Assembly: GCA_946480485.1 (NCBI GenBank)
Contig: CAMLJW010000037.1
Span: forward strand, 1 to 20,397
Source: an uncultured Streptomyces sp.
GTDB lineage: Bacteria > Actinomycetota > Actinomycetes > Streptomycetales > Streptomycetaceae
Length of the DNA stretch: 20,397 bases
Direction: 5' to 3'
The notes beneath the pieces were generated by a model. That model saw only the letters and a program-made list of their open reading frames with translations, did not search any database and was not told the DNA's origin. The translations under genes were made by a program, and so were the position numbers. Below, in pieces: positions 1-7,617 of the stretch. Positions within the stretch are counted from its first letter, which is position 1. Each line of letters opens with the position of its first letter.

Positions 1-2012
1 GCGGTCGCGAACAGTGCGCACACGGCGTCGAGGTCACGGTCCGCGTTGCGTCCGGCCGCGCCGCCGCGCCGGGCGGCTCGCTCCAGGCGCTGCGGCCACG
101 GTGTACCGTCCCACAGCTCCCAGAGCGCCTCCTCGGCCGTGCCGCCGTCCGAGAGGCGCTCGCGGGCCCTGCGCAGCAGCGCGCCCAGCCGCTGGGCGCC
201 TCGCGCGTACGACGGGTCGTGCGCGACCAGCCGCTCCGGCTCGGCCAGCGCCCGCGCCAGCAACGCGTCCGAGGGCGGCGGCACGAGGTTGCCCCCGGCG
301 CGCTCCTCCTCACGCAGAGCGCGGCCCAGGCGACGCAGATCAGCGGCGTCCATACCGGCCAGCGGGGACGCGAGAAGGGTGAGCGCGGTGTCGGTATCGA
401 GCCAGGGCGCCTGAGGAGCGGGCGCATCGGACGGGGCGGCGACAACCCGGTCCGTGGGACCGGCACTGGCGGACACATCGAGGTCCTCTCCAGTGGGCTC
501 CTCCGCGCCCGCGCCCGCTTCGGATTCCGCTGCGGCCGGCTCGGCCGGCCCCGCGCCGCTTCGAAGCGCTGCGCCAGCCACCGCCCTGAGGGCCGTCAGC
601 AGGGGTGTCACCGCTGGTTCGTGCCGCAGGGGGAGGTCGTCGCCGTCTATGTCGAGGGGAACGCCTGCCGCCGCCAGGGCACGGCGGATCGTGGGGATCG
701 TGCGGGAGCCGGCCCGTACCAGGACGGCCATCTCGCCCCAGGGCACACCGTCCTCCAGGTGGGCACGGCGGAGGATGTCCGCGATGTTGTCCAGCTCCGT
801 GCCGGGAGTCGGGTACGTGTAGACCTCGACGCGGCCTGCGTCCCGTACGGGAGTCAGCTCTCTGTGGGCGCGTACCTTCTCCGCCGGAAGGCGGGTCAGG
901 GGCATGCGCCGGGTCAGCTGCCGGGTGGCCTCCAGCAGCCCGGCGCCCGACCGGCGTGACGTCCTCAGGATCTCGACCGGCGCCGCAGTGCCGTCCGCGC
1001 GCGGGAAGGCCTCCGGGAACTGCAGGATGCCGTTCACATCGGCACCCCGGAAGGCGTAGATCGACTGGTCGGGGTCACCGAAGGCGACGAGGGTGCGGCC
1101 GGCCCCTCGCCCGCCACGGCCCTTCTGCGGAAGTCCTGAGGGGTGTCTGTCTCGATGGCCCGCGAGCGCGCGCAGAAGCCGCACCTGTGCCGGATCGGTG
1201 TCCTGGTACTCGTCGACGAAGACCGCGTCGTACTGAGCGGCGAGCCGTTCGGCGACCTCGGGACGGCGGGCGAGCAGCACCGCGCGGTGCACCAGCTCCG
1301 CGTAGTCGAGCACTCCCTGCATGTCGAGAACGTCCAGGTACTCGGCGAGGAAAGTGGCCGCGGCGCGCCAGTCCGGGCGGCCGATGCGAGCGGCGAAGGC
1401 GTCCAGGGCGCCGGGGCCGAGGCCGAGTTCGCGGCTGCGGGCGAGCACCGCGCGGACCTCGTCGGCGAAGCCGCGCGTCGTCAGGCAGGCGCGCAGCTCG
1501 TCCGGCCAGCGCACATGGGCGAGGTCGAGCCGCTCCAGATGGGGCTGACCCGCCAGCAGTTCACGCACCGTCACGTCCTGTTCCGGTCCGGAGAGCAGCC
1601 GCAAAGGCTCCACGAACAGGTCGCTGTCCTGGTGGGCGCGGACCAAGGCGTAGCAGAACGAGTGGAACGTGGTGGCCTGCGGCGCGCGGGCCGCCCCTAT
1701 GCGCAGTGCCATGCGCTCACGCAGCTCCACGGCGGCCTTGCGGCTGAACGTCAGCACCAGGACCCTCTCGGGGTCCGTTCCGCGCATGATGCGGGCCGCC
1801 ACGGACTCCACAAGCGTGGTCGTCTTGCCGGTGCCCGGACCGGCGAGGACGAGGAGTGGGCCTCCCTTGTGGTCAACCACCGCACGCTGCGCTGCGTCCA
1901 GCAGAGGGGGATCTACCTGGACGGGCGGGGTACGCACCAGTCGGTGAGTGCCGCGGTTCCCCTGCCGCCCTTGGGGGTGCGACAGGCGCCTGGTGGAAGA
2001 GAAGGAGCTCAC
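1..2012 (-). CDS. AdnA-like UvrD/RecB-type ATP-dependent DNA helicase (N-terminal 670 aa; 3' end outside window)
   Basis: An SF1A (UvrD/PcrA-like) motor that would unwind DNA ends with ATP. Reading the minus strand gives one open frame to the window edge. Visible motifs are Walker A GPGTGKT (residues 58-64), motif Ia LTFSRKAA, TTFHSF, motif II FVDEYQDTD (about 265-272) and motif III GDPDQSIYAFRGAD. An Ala/Glu/Pro-rich insert lies in the second half. AdnA/AdnB proteins are about 1,100 aa with a C-terminal RecB-like nuclease; that part would lie beyond position 1, so nuclease activity is not shown here. The call rests on the motor plus position: in M. tuberculosis adnA (Rv3202c) sits by an ATL gene and moeZ. 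I chose GTG at 2012 (AGGA about 13 bases upstream); an in-frame ATG at 2042 would add 10 residues and has no clear ribosome site. A plain UvrD-like helicase is the alternative. Confidence 0.87.
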   Translation of the reverse strand, partial: MSSFSSTRRLSHPQGRQGNRGTHRLVRTPPVQVDPPLLDAAQRAVVDHKGGPLLVLAGPGTGKTTTLVESVAARIMRGTDPERVLVLTFSRKAAVELRERMALRIGAARAPQATTFHSFCYALVRAHQDSDLFVEPLRLLSGPEQDVTVRELLAGQPHLERLDLAHVRWPDELRACLTTRGFADEVRAVLARSRELGLGPGALDAFAARIGRPDWRAAATFLAEYLDVLDMQGVLDYAELVHRAVLLARRPEVAERLAAQYDAVFVDEYQDTDPAQVRLLRALAGHRDRHPSGLPQKGRGGRGAGRTLVAFGDPDQSIYAFRGADVNGILQFPEAFPRADGTAAPVEILRTSRRSGAGLLEATRQLTRRMPLTRLPAEKVRAHRELTPVRDAGRVEVYTYPTPGTELDNIADILRRAHLEDGVPWGEMAVLVRAGSRTIPTIRRALAAAGVPLDIDGDDLPLRHEPAVTPLLTALRAVAGAALRSGAGPAEPAAAESEAGAGAEEPTGEDLDVSASAGPTDRVVAAPSDAPAPQAPWLDTDTALTLLASPLAGMDAADLRRLGRALREEERAGGNLVPPPSDALLARALAEPERLVAHDPSYARGAQRLGALLRRARERLSDGGTAEEALWELWDGTPWPQRLERAARRGGAAGRNADRDLDAVCALFAT

Positions 2013-2318
2013 GTGGTTCGCCGGTCCTGGTGGGTGTGCCATGGGTCACTGCCGGCGCGAAGCGCCGTCGTTGAGGGGTGGTGGTCGGGCGACGGATGGG
2101 AGGACTGCCGGGCATGGACGGCGGGTGGCCGCGTGGTGAAGGGAACACGCGACGTCGACGCTACGCCGGGGGATGCCGTGGAAGGAACGCTTTCTTTTCC
2201 TCCCTCGGATCCCTCACATCCGGCTCTTACGGCACGAACGCACGGCAGGTCACGCGCGTGCCCCGATTCCCCCGTACGAGGCACGGATCCCCCTTTCGGG
2301 TCTCTGTGCCGGAAGGTG
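2013..2318. other. Intergenic region between helicase and ATL genes
   Basis: About 306 bases with no ORF that looks coding; open frames here are GC-rich shadows. It must hold the helicase promoter unless that gene is read through from the ATL gene. I could not find a convincing -35/-10 pair or a mycobacterial-type LexA box. In M. tuberculosis a lipV hydrolase gene lies at this place, as I recall; here nothing resembling one remains. Confidence 0.5.
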
Positions 2319-2328
2319 TCAGGGACCC
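2298..2328 (-). terminator. Possible hairpin overlapping the ATL stop codon
   Basis: GGGTCTCTG at 2298-2306 pairs with CAGGGACCC at 2320-2328: nine pairs, one of them a wobble, with a 13-base loop. It overlaps the last codons of the ATL gene and has no T-tract, so it could be a weak terminator or chance pairing. Confidence 0.3.
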
Positions 2329-2681
2329 GACGCGTGCTCCTCACCGTCCCACCGCGCCCGCTGCAAGTCCACGCGCGGCAGGCGATCCTCCGAGGCCCGG
2401 CTGGCCTCCTTCAAGGGAGTGCCTTCCGCGCGGTAGTGGCCCAGTGCCTCCAGCCCGTGGCCCGGGAGCAGCACCCCGTCCGCGCGTACGACGCGCCACC
2501 ACGGAACGGCTCCTCCGTAGAGGGCCATCACACGGCCGACTTGGCGTGGTCCCCCCTCGTCCAGCCATTCGGCGACATCCCCGTATGTCATTACACGCCC
2601 GGGCGGGATCAACTCGGCGACCTCGAGGACCCGCTGCGCGTACTCCGGCAGGGCATCCGCCAAAAGACTCTCCTCGCTCAT
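2319..2681 (-). CDS. Alkyltransferase-like (ATL) DNA-repair protein, MGMT-fold without catalytic Cys
   Basis: A 120-aa DNA-binding domain of the O6-alkylguanine-DNA alkyltransferase family. It has the family signatures IPPGRVMTYGDVAEWL (residues 25-40, with the base-flipping Tyr33), the QVGRVM recognition segment with the arginine finger (Arg50), and GAVPWWRVVRADG (57-69). The reactive Cys of the PCHRV motif is Trp61, so it cannot dealkylate DNA by itself. ATL proteins bind O6-alkylguanine and flag it for nucleotide excision repair (known for the family). ATG at 2681 is preceded by AGGATGGGGCGG; upstream in-frame starts (to 2828) would add a basic, non-conserved tail. It lies upstream of the helicase in the same direction and diverges from the membrane protein gene at 2867. 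M. tuberculosis Rv3204 is the equivalent, as I recall. Confidence 0.9.
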   Translation of the reverse strand: MSEESLLADALPEYAQRVLEVAELIPPGRVMTYGDVAEWLDEGGPRQVGRVMALYGGAVPWWRVVRADGVLLPGHGLEALGHYRAEGTPLKEASRASEDRLPRVDLQRARWDGEEHASGP

Positions 2682-2866
2682 CCGCCCCATCCTGCCCCAC
2701 CCCACCGACACTGTGACGTGGCGGCGGCCGGGCGTATCCCTCGCCCCGGAGCGGCGCTTCGGGAAGACTGTGCGCCCCCGCATTCGCCCCTGATGCCTCC
2801 CTGTGTCGGTGGAGCATGCCACCATCATGCGGGCGGTGACTGGTGATACGAGAGCAAGAAGAGACG

Positions 2867-5701
2867 ATGAAACAGCAGGGTGCGCATCCCGAAGACGCGG
2901 AGGGCACCTCTGAGGTGTCGTCGCGCCCTGCCACCGGCGACGACTCGGACGAGCGCACCTCAGGCGCGTACAACAAGACGGACAAAAGCACTCCGGACGC
3001 GCACAATGAGAGAGACGAGCACTCCCCGGAGGAGCGCAGGAAGACGAACGAGCACACCCCGGACGCGCACGGCAAGAAGGGTGCGCCGAACCCAGACGAC
3101 GCCCACTCCGAAGAGGTCGAGGGCGACGAGCCGCTGCTTCCCGCGCGCGTGCACCGTCCTTCCGACCTGATGCGCCTCCTGGTGGGCATCCTCACGATCG
3201 CGGTACTGCTGGGGATCGCCGCGTTCGCACACGGCACGACGTCGGGTCTCGCCCAGGACATCAACAAGGGCACCGACGAGGCACCCGACCTGCTGATCAA
3301 GATCGCGGGGCTCGCGTCGAGCATCGCGATTCTCCTGGTGCCGGTGGCCTTCGCGATCGAGCGGCTGATCAAGCGGGACGGACTGCGCATCGCCGACGGT
3401 GTCCTGGCCGCGGTCCTCGCGCACGGCGTGACCCTCGCCACCGACCTGTGGGTCGCCCAGGCCGCCCCGGACTCGATCCAGAAAGCGCTCACCCAGCCTT
3501 CGCCGGGCGACGTTCACGCCCTCACCGACCCTGTTCATGGCTACCTCGCACCGGTCATCGCGTACATGACAGCCGTCGGCATGTCGCGTCGGCCACGCTG
3601 GCGTGCGGTGCTGTGGTTGGTGCTGCTGCTCGACGCCTTCTCCATGCTGGTGACCGGCTACACGACACCGTTCGCGATCATCCTGACGGTGCTGATCGGC
3701 TGGACGGTGGCGTACGGGACGCTGTACGCGGTCGGCTCGCCGAACGTGCGGCCCACGGGACGGACGCTGATGGCCGGCCTGCGGCACGTCGGCTTCCACC
3801 CGGTGAGCGCTGCCCGCGAGGACACGCCGGAGGGCGCGGAAAGCGGCGACCGCGGGCGCCGGTATTTCGTGACACTGGAGAACGGCAAGCCGCTGGATGT
3901 CACGGTGGTCGACCGGGAGCAGCAGGCGCAGGGCTTCTTCTACCGTGCGTGGCGCAACCTGACGCTGCGTGGCCTCGCCACGCGCCGCAGCCTGCAGTCG
4001 CTGCGCCAGGCGCTGGAGCAGGAGGCGCTCCTCGCGTACGCGGCCATCGCCGCCGGGGCCAACGCGCCCAAGCTGATCGCGACCTCCGAGTTGGGGCCGG
4101 ACGCCGTGATGCTCGTCTACGAGCACACGGGCGGGCGCACGCTCGACTCGCTGCCCGACGAGGAGGTCACCGACGAGTTGTTGCGCGAGACGTGGCACGA
4201 GGTGCAGGCCCTGCAGTCGCGGCGCATCGCGCACCGCAGGCTGGCGGGCGACGCGATTCTGGTGGATCGTTCCGGCACGGTCATCCTCACCGATCTGCGC
4301 GGCGGCGAGATCGCGGCCGGTGAACTGCTGCTACGCATGGACATCGCCCAGTTGCTGACCACGCTGGGCCTGCGGGTCGGTGCGGAGCGCGCGGTGGCGT
4401 CGGCGGTCGACGTACTCGGCCCCGACACGGTTGCCGACTGCCTGCCGATGCTCCAGCCCATCGCGCTGACACGCGCCACGCGCGCGACGCTTCGGAAACG
4501 GGCGCGGGCGCGGGCCGAGCGCGAGCGCGAGGCCGTTCTGGAGGCCTCTCGGCAGGCCAGGCCGACCCGCGCCGAGGGGCACGTGGAGGACACCAGGCCC
4601 CTTCTCGAAAAGCCCGGAAGGAAGACCGGACGCGCCGAGAAGCGATCCGAGAAGCGGGCGATCGACGAGGCGCTGGAGGAGGCTCGGGAGGAGGATCTGC
4701 TCACCCAGATCCGCCACCAGGTGCTGCTGATCAGGCCACAGGCGCCCGTCGAGCCGGCCCGCCTGGAGCGCATCCGGCCACGTACGCTCATCAGTCTCAT
4801 CGCCGGTGCCATCGGCGGGTACTTCCTGCTGTCGCAGCTCACGCACATCGAGTTCGGCACGCTCTTCGACAACGCCGAGTGGGGCTGGGTCGCCGCGGCC
4901 GTGTTCTTCTCGGCGCTGAGCTACTTCGCGGCGGCGATGAGCCTGTTGGGCTTCGTGCCCGAGCGGGTGCCGATCATGCGGGCCGTGGCGGCACAGGTCG
5001 CCGGGTCCTTTGTGAAGATCGTGGCGCCCGCGGCGGTGGGCGGCGTGGCCCTCAACACGCGCTTCCTGCAGCGCGCGGGGGTGCGCCCGGGGCTCGCCGT
5101 GGCGAGCGTCGGAGCCTCGCAGCTGTTCGGCCTGGGCAGCCACATTCTGCTGCTGCTTGCCTTCGGTTATCTGACGGGAACGGAGAAGACGCCATCACTG
5201 TCGCCGTCCCGCACGGTGATCGCGGGGCTGCTGACGGTCGCGGTGCTGGTGCTTGTGGTGACCTCGATTCCGTTCCTGCGCAAGTTCGTCGTCACCCGTG
5301 TGCGGTCGCTTTTCGCGGGCGTCGTGCCGCGCATGCTCGACGTACTGCAGCGGCCGCAGAAGCTCATCACCGGCATCGGCGGCATGCTGCTGCTGACGGC
5401 CTGCTTCGTGATGTGCCTGGACGCGTCGGTCCGGGCGTTCGGAAGCGACGACATGCCCCCACTGAGCATCGCCAGCGTCGCGGTCGTCTTCCTCGCCGGG
5501 AACGCCTTGGGCTCGGCGGCGCCGACCCCGGGCGGCGTGGGCGCGGTCGAGGCGACCCTCACGGTCGGTCTGATCGCCGTCGGGCTGCCCAAGGAAGTCG
5601 CGGCGCCCGCGGTGCTGCTCTACCGGCTCCTCACGCTGTGGCTGCCGGTGCTGCCCGGGTGGTTGTTCTTCAACCACCTGTCACGCAAGGGCGCCCTCTA
5701 G
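2867..5701 (+). CDS. Large membrane protein: N-terminal TM domain, pseudokinase-like domain, LPG_synthase_TM (UPF0104) domain
   Basis: 944 aa. Residues 1-95 are a charged, low-complexity cytoplasmic tail with repeated (T)PDAH segments. About six membrane helices follow (near 101-122, 142-164, 174-198, 223-240, 246-265, 267-288). Residues 330-555 resemble an APH/RIO-type kinase fold (FFYRAWRNL, an LVYEHTGGRTLDSLP hinge), then a basic coiled linker (545-615). The C-terminal helices (640-935) carry the APTPGGVGAVEA motif of the lysylphosphatidylglycerol synthase membrane domain. No aminoacyl-transferase (DUF2156) domain is present, so LPG synthesis itself is not supported; a lipid flippase or transport role is inference. 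The kinase core is degenerate: HRRLAGDA at 456-463 replaces HRDLxxxN. ATG at 2867 has a weak AAGAAG site; a GTG at 2843 would add eight residues. A terminator hairpin starts 2 bases after the stop. Confidence 0.85.
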   Translation: MKQQGAHPEDAEGTSEVSSRPATGDDSDERTSGAYNKTDKSTPDAHNERDEHSPEERRKTNEHTPDAHGKKGAPNPDDAHSEEVEGDEPLLPARVHRPSDLMRLLVGILTIAVLLGIAAFAHGTTSGLAQDINKGTDEAPDLLIKIAGLASSIAILLVPVAFAIERLIKRDGLRIADGVLAAVLAHGVTLATDLWVAQAAPDSIQKALTQPSPGDVHALTDPVHGYLAPVIAYMTAVGMSRRPRWRAVLWLVLLLDAFSMLVTGYTTPFAIILTVLIGWTVAYGTLYAVGSPNVRPTGRTLMAGLRHVGFHPVSAAREDTPEGAESGDRGRRYFVTLENGKPLDVTVVDREQQAQGFFYRAWRNLTLRGLATRRSLQSLRQALEQEALLAYAAIAAGANAPKLIATSELGPDAVMLVYEHTGGRTLDSLPDEEVTDELLRETWHEVQALQSRRIAHRRLAGDAILVDRSGTVILTDLRGGEIAAGELLLRMDIAQLLTTLGLRVGAERAVASAVDVLGPDTVADCLPMLQPIALTRATRATLRKRARARAEREREAVLEASRQARPTRAEGHVEDTRPLLEKPGRKTGRAEKRSEKRAIDEALEEAREEDLLTQIRHQVLLIRPQAPVEPARLERIRPRTLISLIAGAIGGYFLLSQLTHIEFGTLFDNAEWGWVAAAVFFSALSYFAAAMSLLGFVPERVPIMRAVAAQVAGSFVKIVAPAAVGGVALNTRFLQRAGVRPGLAVASVGASQLFGLGSHILLLLAFGYLTGTEKTPSLSPSRTVIAGLLTVAVLVLVVTSIPFLRKFVVTRVRSLFAGVVPRMLDVLQRPQKLITGIGGMLLLTACFVMCLDASVRAFGSDDMPPLSIASVAVVFLAGNALGSAAPTPGGVGAVEATLTVGLIAVGLPKEVAAPAVLLYRLLTLWLPVLPGWLFFNHLSRKGAL

Positions 5702-5703
5702 GA

Positions 5704-5751
5704 CGTGTTTCGAAAGTAGCGCCGCGGGGCAAACGGGACTTTCGAGACACG
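5704..5751 (+). terminator. Rho-independent-type hairpin after the membrane protein gene
   Basis: The arm at 5704-5717 pairs with 5738-5751 over 14 bases with one G-T wobble; the loop is 20 bases. It begins 2 bases after the stop codon at 5701. There is no T-tract, as is common in Streptomyces. It separates the membrane protein gene from the peptidase pair. Confidence 0.6.
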
Positions 5752-5808
5752 CCGTCCAGGTCCGCGTCCGCCCCCCAGAGCGCGCACCACGCGCGCGTGC
5801 CCCCTCGC

Positions 5809-5906
5809 CGTACGCAGAGCCACGCCCGGGTGTCTGCTGGCCGTACCCGGAGAGCGCCCACCCGTACACGGAGAACGCCTCTGACGTACACCGGAGCGCC
5901 CTCACC
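5809..5906 (+). repeat. Four imperfect direct repeats with core CGTACnCGGAG upstream of the first peptidase gene
   Basis: Copies begin at 5809, 5842, 5863 and 5885. The last three are spaced 21 and 22 bases apart, two helical turns, and read roughly CGTACnCGGAGnnCGCC. They lie 50-150 bases before the start codon at 5959, where an operator array would sit. They could also be a decayed minisatellite; no coding frame with plausible residues spans them. Confidence 0.55.
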
Positions 5907-5958
5907 CGCACGGCCCGCGCCCCGAGCGAGCCGTCCGGTGCGCCACCAGGATGGGAGC

Positions 5959-7503
5959 ATGCCGAATCCCTCCCAGCTGCGCGCCGCTGCCCTGTCCGCC
6001 GCCGCGCTTGTGCTGTCCGCGACCGTCGCCGGCTGCGGAAGTGACACCCAGGACGAGGATCTCTCGGCACAGAAACTGAGTTGGGAGCACTGCCCGGCAC
6101 CGTCCGACTCCCAGGGAGGCGGAGAGGCCCCGTCGCCCCTGCCGAACGGCGACGTGTGGCAGTGCGCGACTTTGAAGGCACCCCTCGACTGGGACGAACC
6201 CGAAGGAGACAGGATCGGGATCGCGCTGATCCGGGCGCGGGCTAGCGGCTCCAAAGCCGAGCGGATCGGCTCCCTGATCTTCAACTTCGGCGGCCCGGGC
6301 GGCTCGGGTGTGACCACGCTCCCCGCGTTCGGTGAGGACTACACGCAGCTGCGCACCCGCTACGACCTGGTGAGCTTCGACCCGCGCGGCGTCGGGCGCA
6401 GCGCCGGCGTCGAATGCCAGGACGACGAACAGCTCGACGCATACTTTCAGCAGGACGCCACCCCCGATGACGCGGCCGAGCGGAAGACGCTCCTGGACAA
6501 CATGGAGGAGTTCAACTCGACCTGCGAGAAGAACTCCGGGGAGATCCTCCCGCACCTGCGCACCACCGACGCGGCCCGCGACCTCGACCTCATGCGACAG
6601 GTCCTCGGCGACGACAAACTGCACTACTTCGGCATCTCGTACGGCACCGAACTGGGCGGCGTGTACGCCCACTTGTTCCCCAGGTGGGTGGGACGGGCCG
6701 TCTTCGACGCCGTCGTGAACCCGACGCAGAATCCGGAGCAGGGCTCACTCGGGCAGGCCAAGGGCTTCCAGCTCGCGCTCGACAACTTCGCCGAGGACTG
6801 CACGTCGCAGCAGGAGGACTGCCCGCTCGGCAGCACCGCGCAGGATGTCAAGGACCGGATCGCCAAGCTGCTCGAAGACCTGGACAGCAGGCCGATCCCG
6901 GGCGTCTTCCCGCGCCAGCTGACACAGACCGCCGCCACCAGCGGCATCGCGCAGGCGCTGTACTCCCAGGATTTCTGGGAGTACCTCACCGAGGGGCTCC
7001 AGCAGGCGTACGACGGTAACGGCGAGGTGCTGATGCTCTTGTCCGACGCCATGAACGGGCGAAACCAGGACGGCGAATACAGCAACGTCACCGCCGCCAA
7101 CGTCTCCATCAACTGCGCGGACGACAAGCCGCGCTACACCACCGCCAATGTGGAGGCGAAGCTTCCGGAGTTCCGCGAGGCCTCTCCCGTCTTCGGTGAA
7201 TACCTGGCGTGGGGCCTGCTCGGCTGTACCGACTGGGCCGTGGCGGGAGCGGCCGACCACCCCGATGTGAGCGCGCCCGGATCGGTGCCGATCCTGGTGA
7301 TCGGCAACACCGGCGACCCTGCCACGCCGTACGAGGGCGCCCGCAGGATGGCGGAGGCGCTGGGCAAGGGAGTCGGCGTCGAGGTGACGTACAAGGGCCA
7401 GGGGCATGGCGCGTACGACAGCGGGAACAAGTGCGTGCGTGATGCGGTGAACGGCTATCTGCTGGACGGCAAGATCCCGTCGGCGGGGCTGGTCTGCTCA
7501 TAA
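5959..7503 (+). CDS. Secreted lipoprotein alpha/beta-hydrolase, tripeptidyl aminopeptidase (S33, SlpD/SlpE/Tap-like), copy 1
   Basis: 514 aa. An N-terminal signal peptide ends in lipobox VAGC with Cys26, so the protein is lipid-anchored on the outer face of the membrane. The body is an S33-type alpha/beta hydrolase: oxyanion segment FNFGGPGGSGV, YDLVSFDPRGVGRS, nucleophile elbow GISYGTELGG (Ser227), GNTGDPATP (Asp453) and GQGHGAY (His483). S. lividans Tap, SlpD and SlpE are known relatives that remove N-terminal tripeptides or act as mycelium-associated proteinases; the exact specificity here is not shown. ATG at 5959 is preceded by AGGA with 7-base spacing. It follows a terminator and precedes a paralogue 114 bases downstream. 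Four extra Cys in the body may form disulfides. Confidence 0.9.
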   Translation: MPNPSQLRAAALSAAALVLSATVAGCGSDTQDEDLSAQKLSWEHCPAPSDSQGGGEAPSPLPNGDVWQCATLKAPLDWDEPEGDRIGIALIRARASGSKAERIGSLIFNFGGPGGSGVTTLPAFGEDYTQLRTRYDLVSFDPRGVGRSAGVECQDDEQLDAYFQQDATPDDAAERKTLLDNMEEFNSTCEKNSGEILPHLRTTDAARDLDLMRQVLGDDKLHYFGISYGTELGGVYAHLFPRWVGRAVFDAVVNPTQNPEQGSLGQAKGFQLALDNFAEDCTSQQEDCPLGSTAQDVKDRIAKLLEDLDSRPIPGVFPRQLTQTAATSGIAQALYSQDFWEYLTEGLQQAYDGNGEVLMLLSDAMNGRNQDGEYSNVTAANVSINCADDKPRYTTANVEAKLPEFREASPVFGEYLAWGLLGCTDWAVAGAADHPDVSAPGSVPILVIGNTGDPATPYEGARRMAEALGKGVGVEVTYKGQGHGAYDSGNKCVRDAVNGYLLDGKIPSAGLVCS

Positions 7504-7520
7504 AGGAGCAGTTCGCAGGG

Positions 7521-7529
7521 TTATCCACA
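7521..7529 (+). promoter_or_regulatory. Perfect DnaA-box 9-mer TTATCCACA
   Basis: TTATCCACA matches the high-affinity bacterial DnaA box exactly. It lies in the 114-base gap between the two peptidase genes, 89 bases before the second start. One lone box is not an origin; it may be a DnaA titration or regulatory site, or chance. Confidence 0.45.
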
Positions 7530-7617
7530 GGCTTCCGGGCCTGCCTCCACGTCTGCCTACTATGGCCTGACCGTCATTCGCGGCTCCGTGCGGATGACCC
7601 CGAGAGGGGAAGGATGC

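Noticed and set aside
605..2846. Long plus-strand ORFs opposite the helicase and ATL genes
   Set aside because: They are Arg/Pro/Gly/His-rich shadows without motifs, while the minus strand encodes clear helicase and ATL motifs.
2843..5701. Annotation of the large membrane protein as lysylphosphatidylglycerol synthase
   Set aside because: Only the membrane domain matches; the DUF2156 aminoacyl-transferase domain needed for synthesis is absent.
4879..5958. Upstream extension of the first peptidase frame through the membrane protein's 3' end
   Set aside because: The frame is open only because of GC-rich codon structure; the signal peptide, ribosome site and start at 5959 define the real gene.
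7504..7617. Replication origin
   Set aside because: Only one DnaA box and no AT-rich unwinding element or dnaA/dnaN neighbours.
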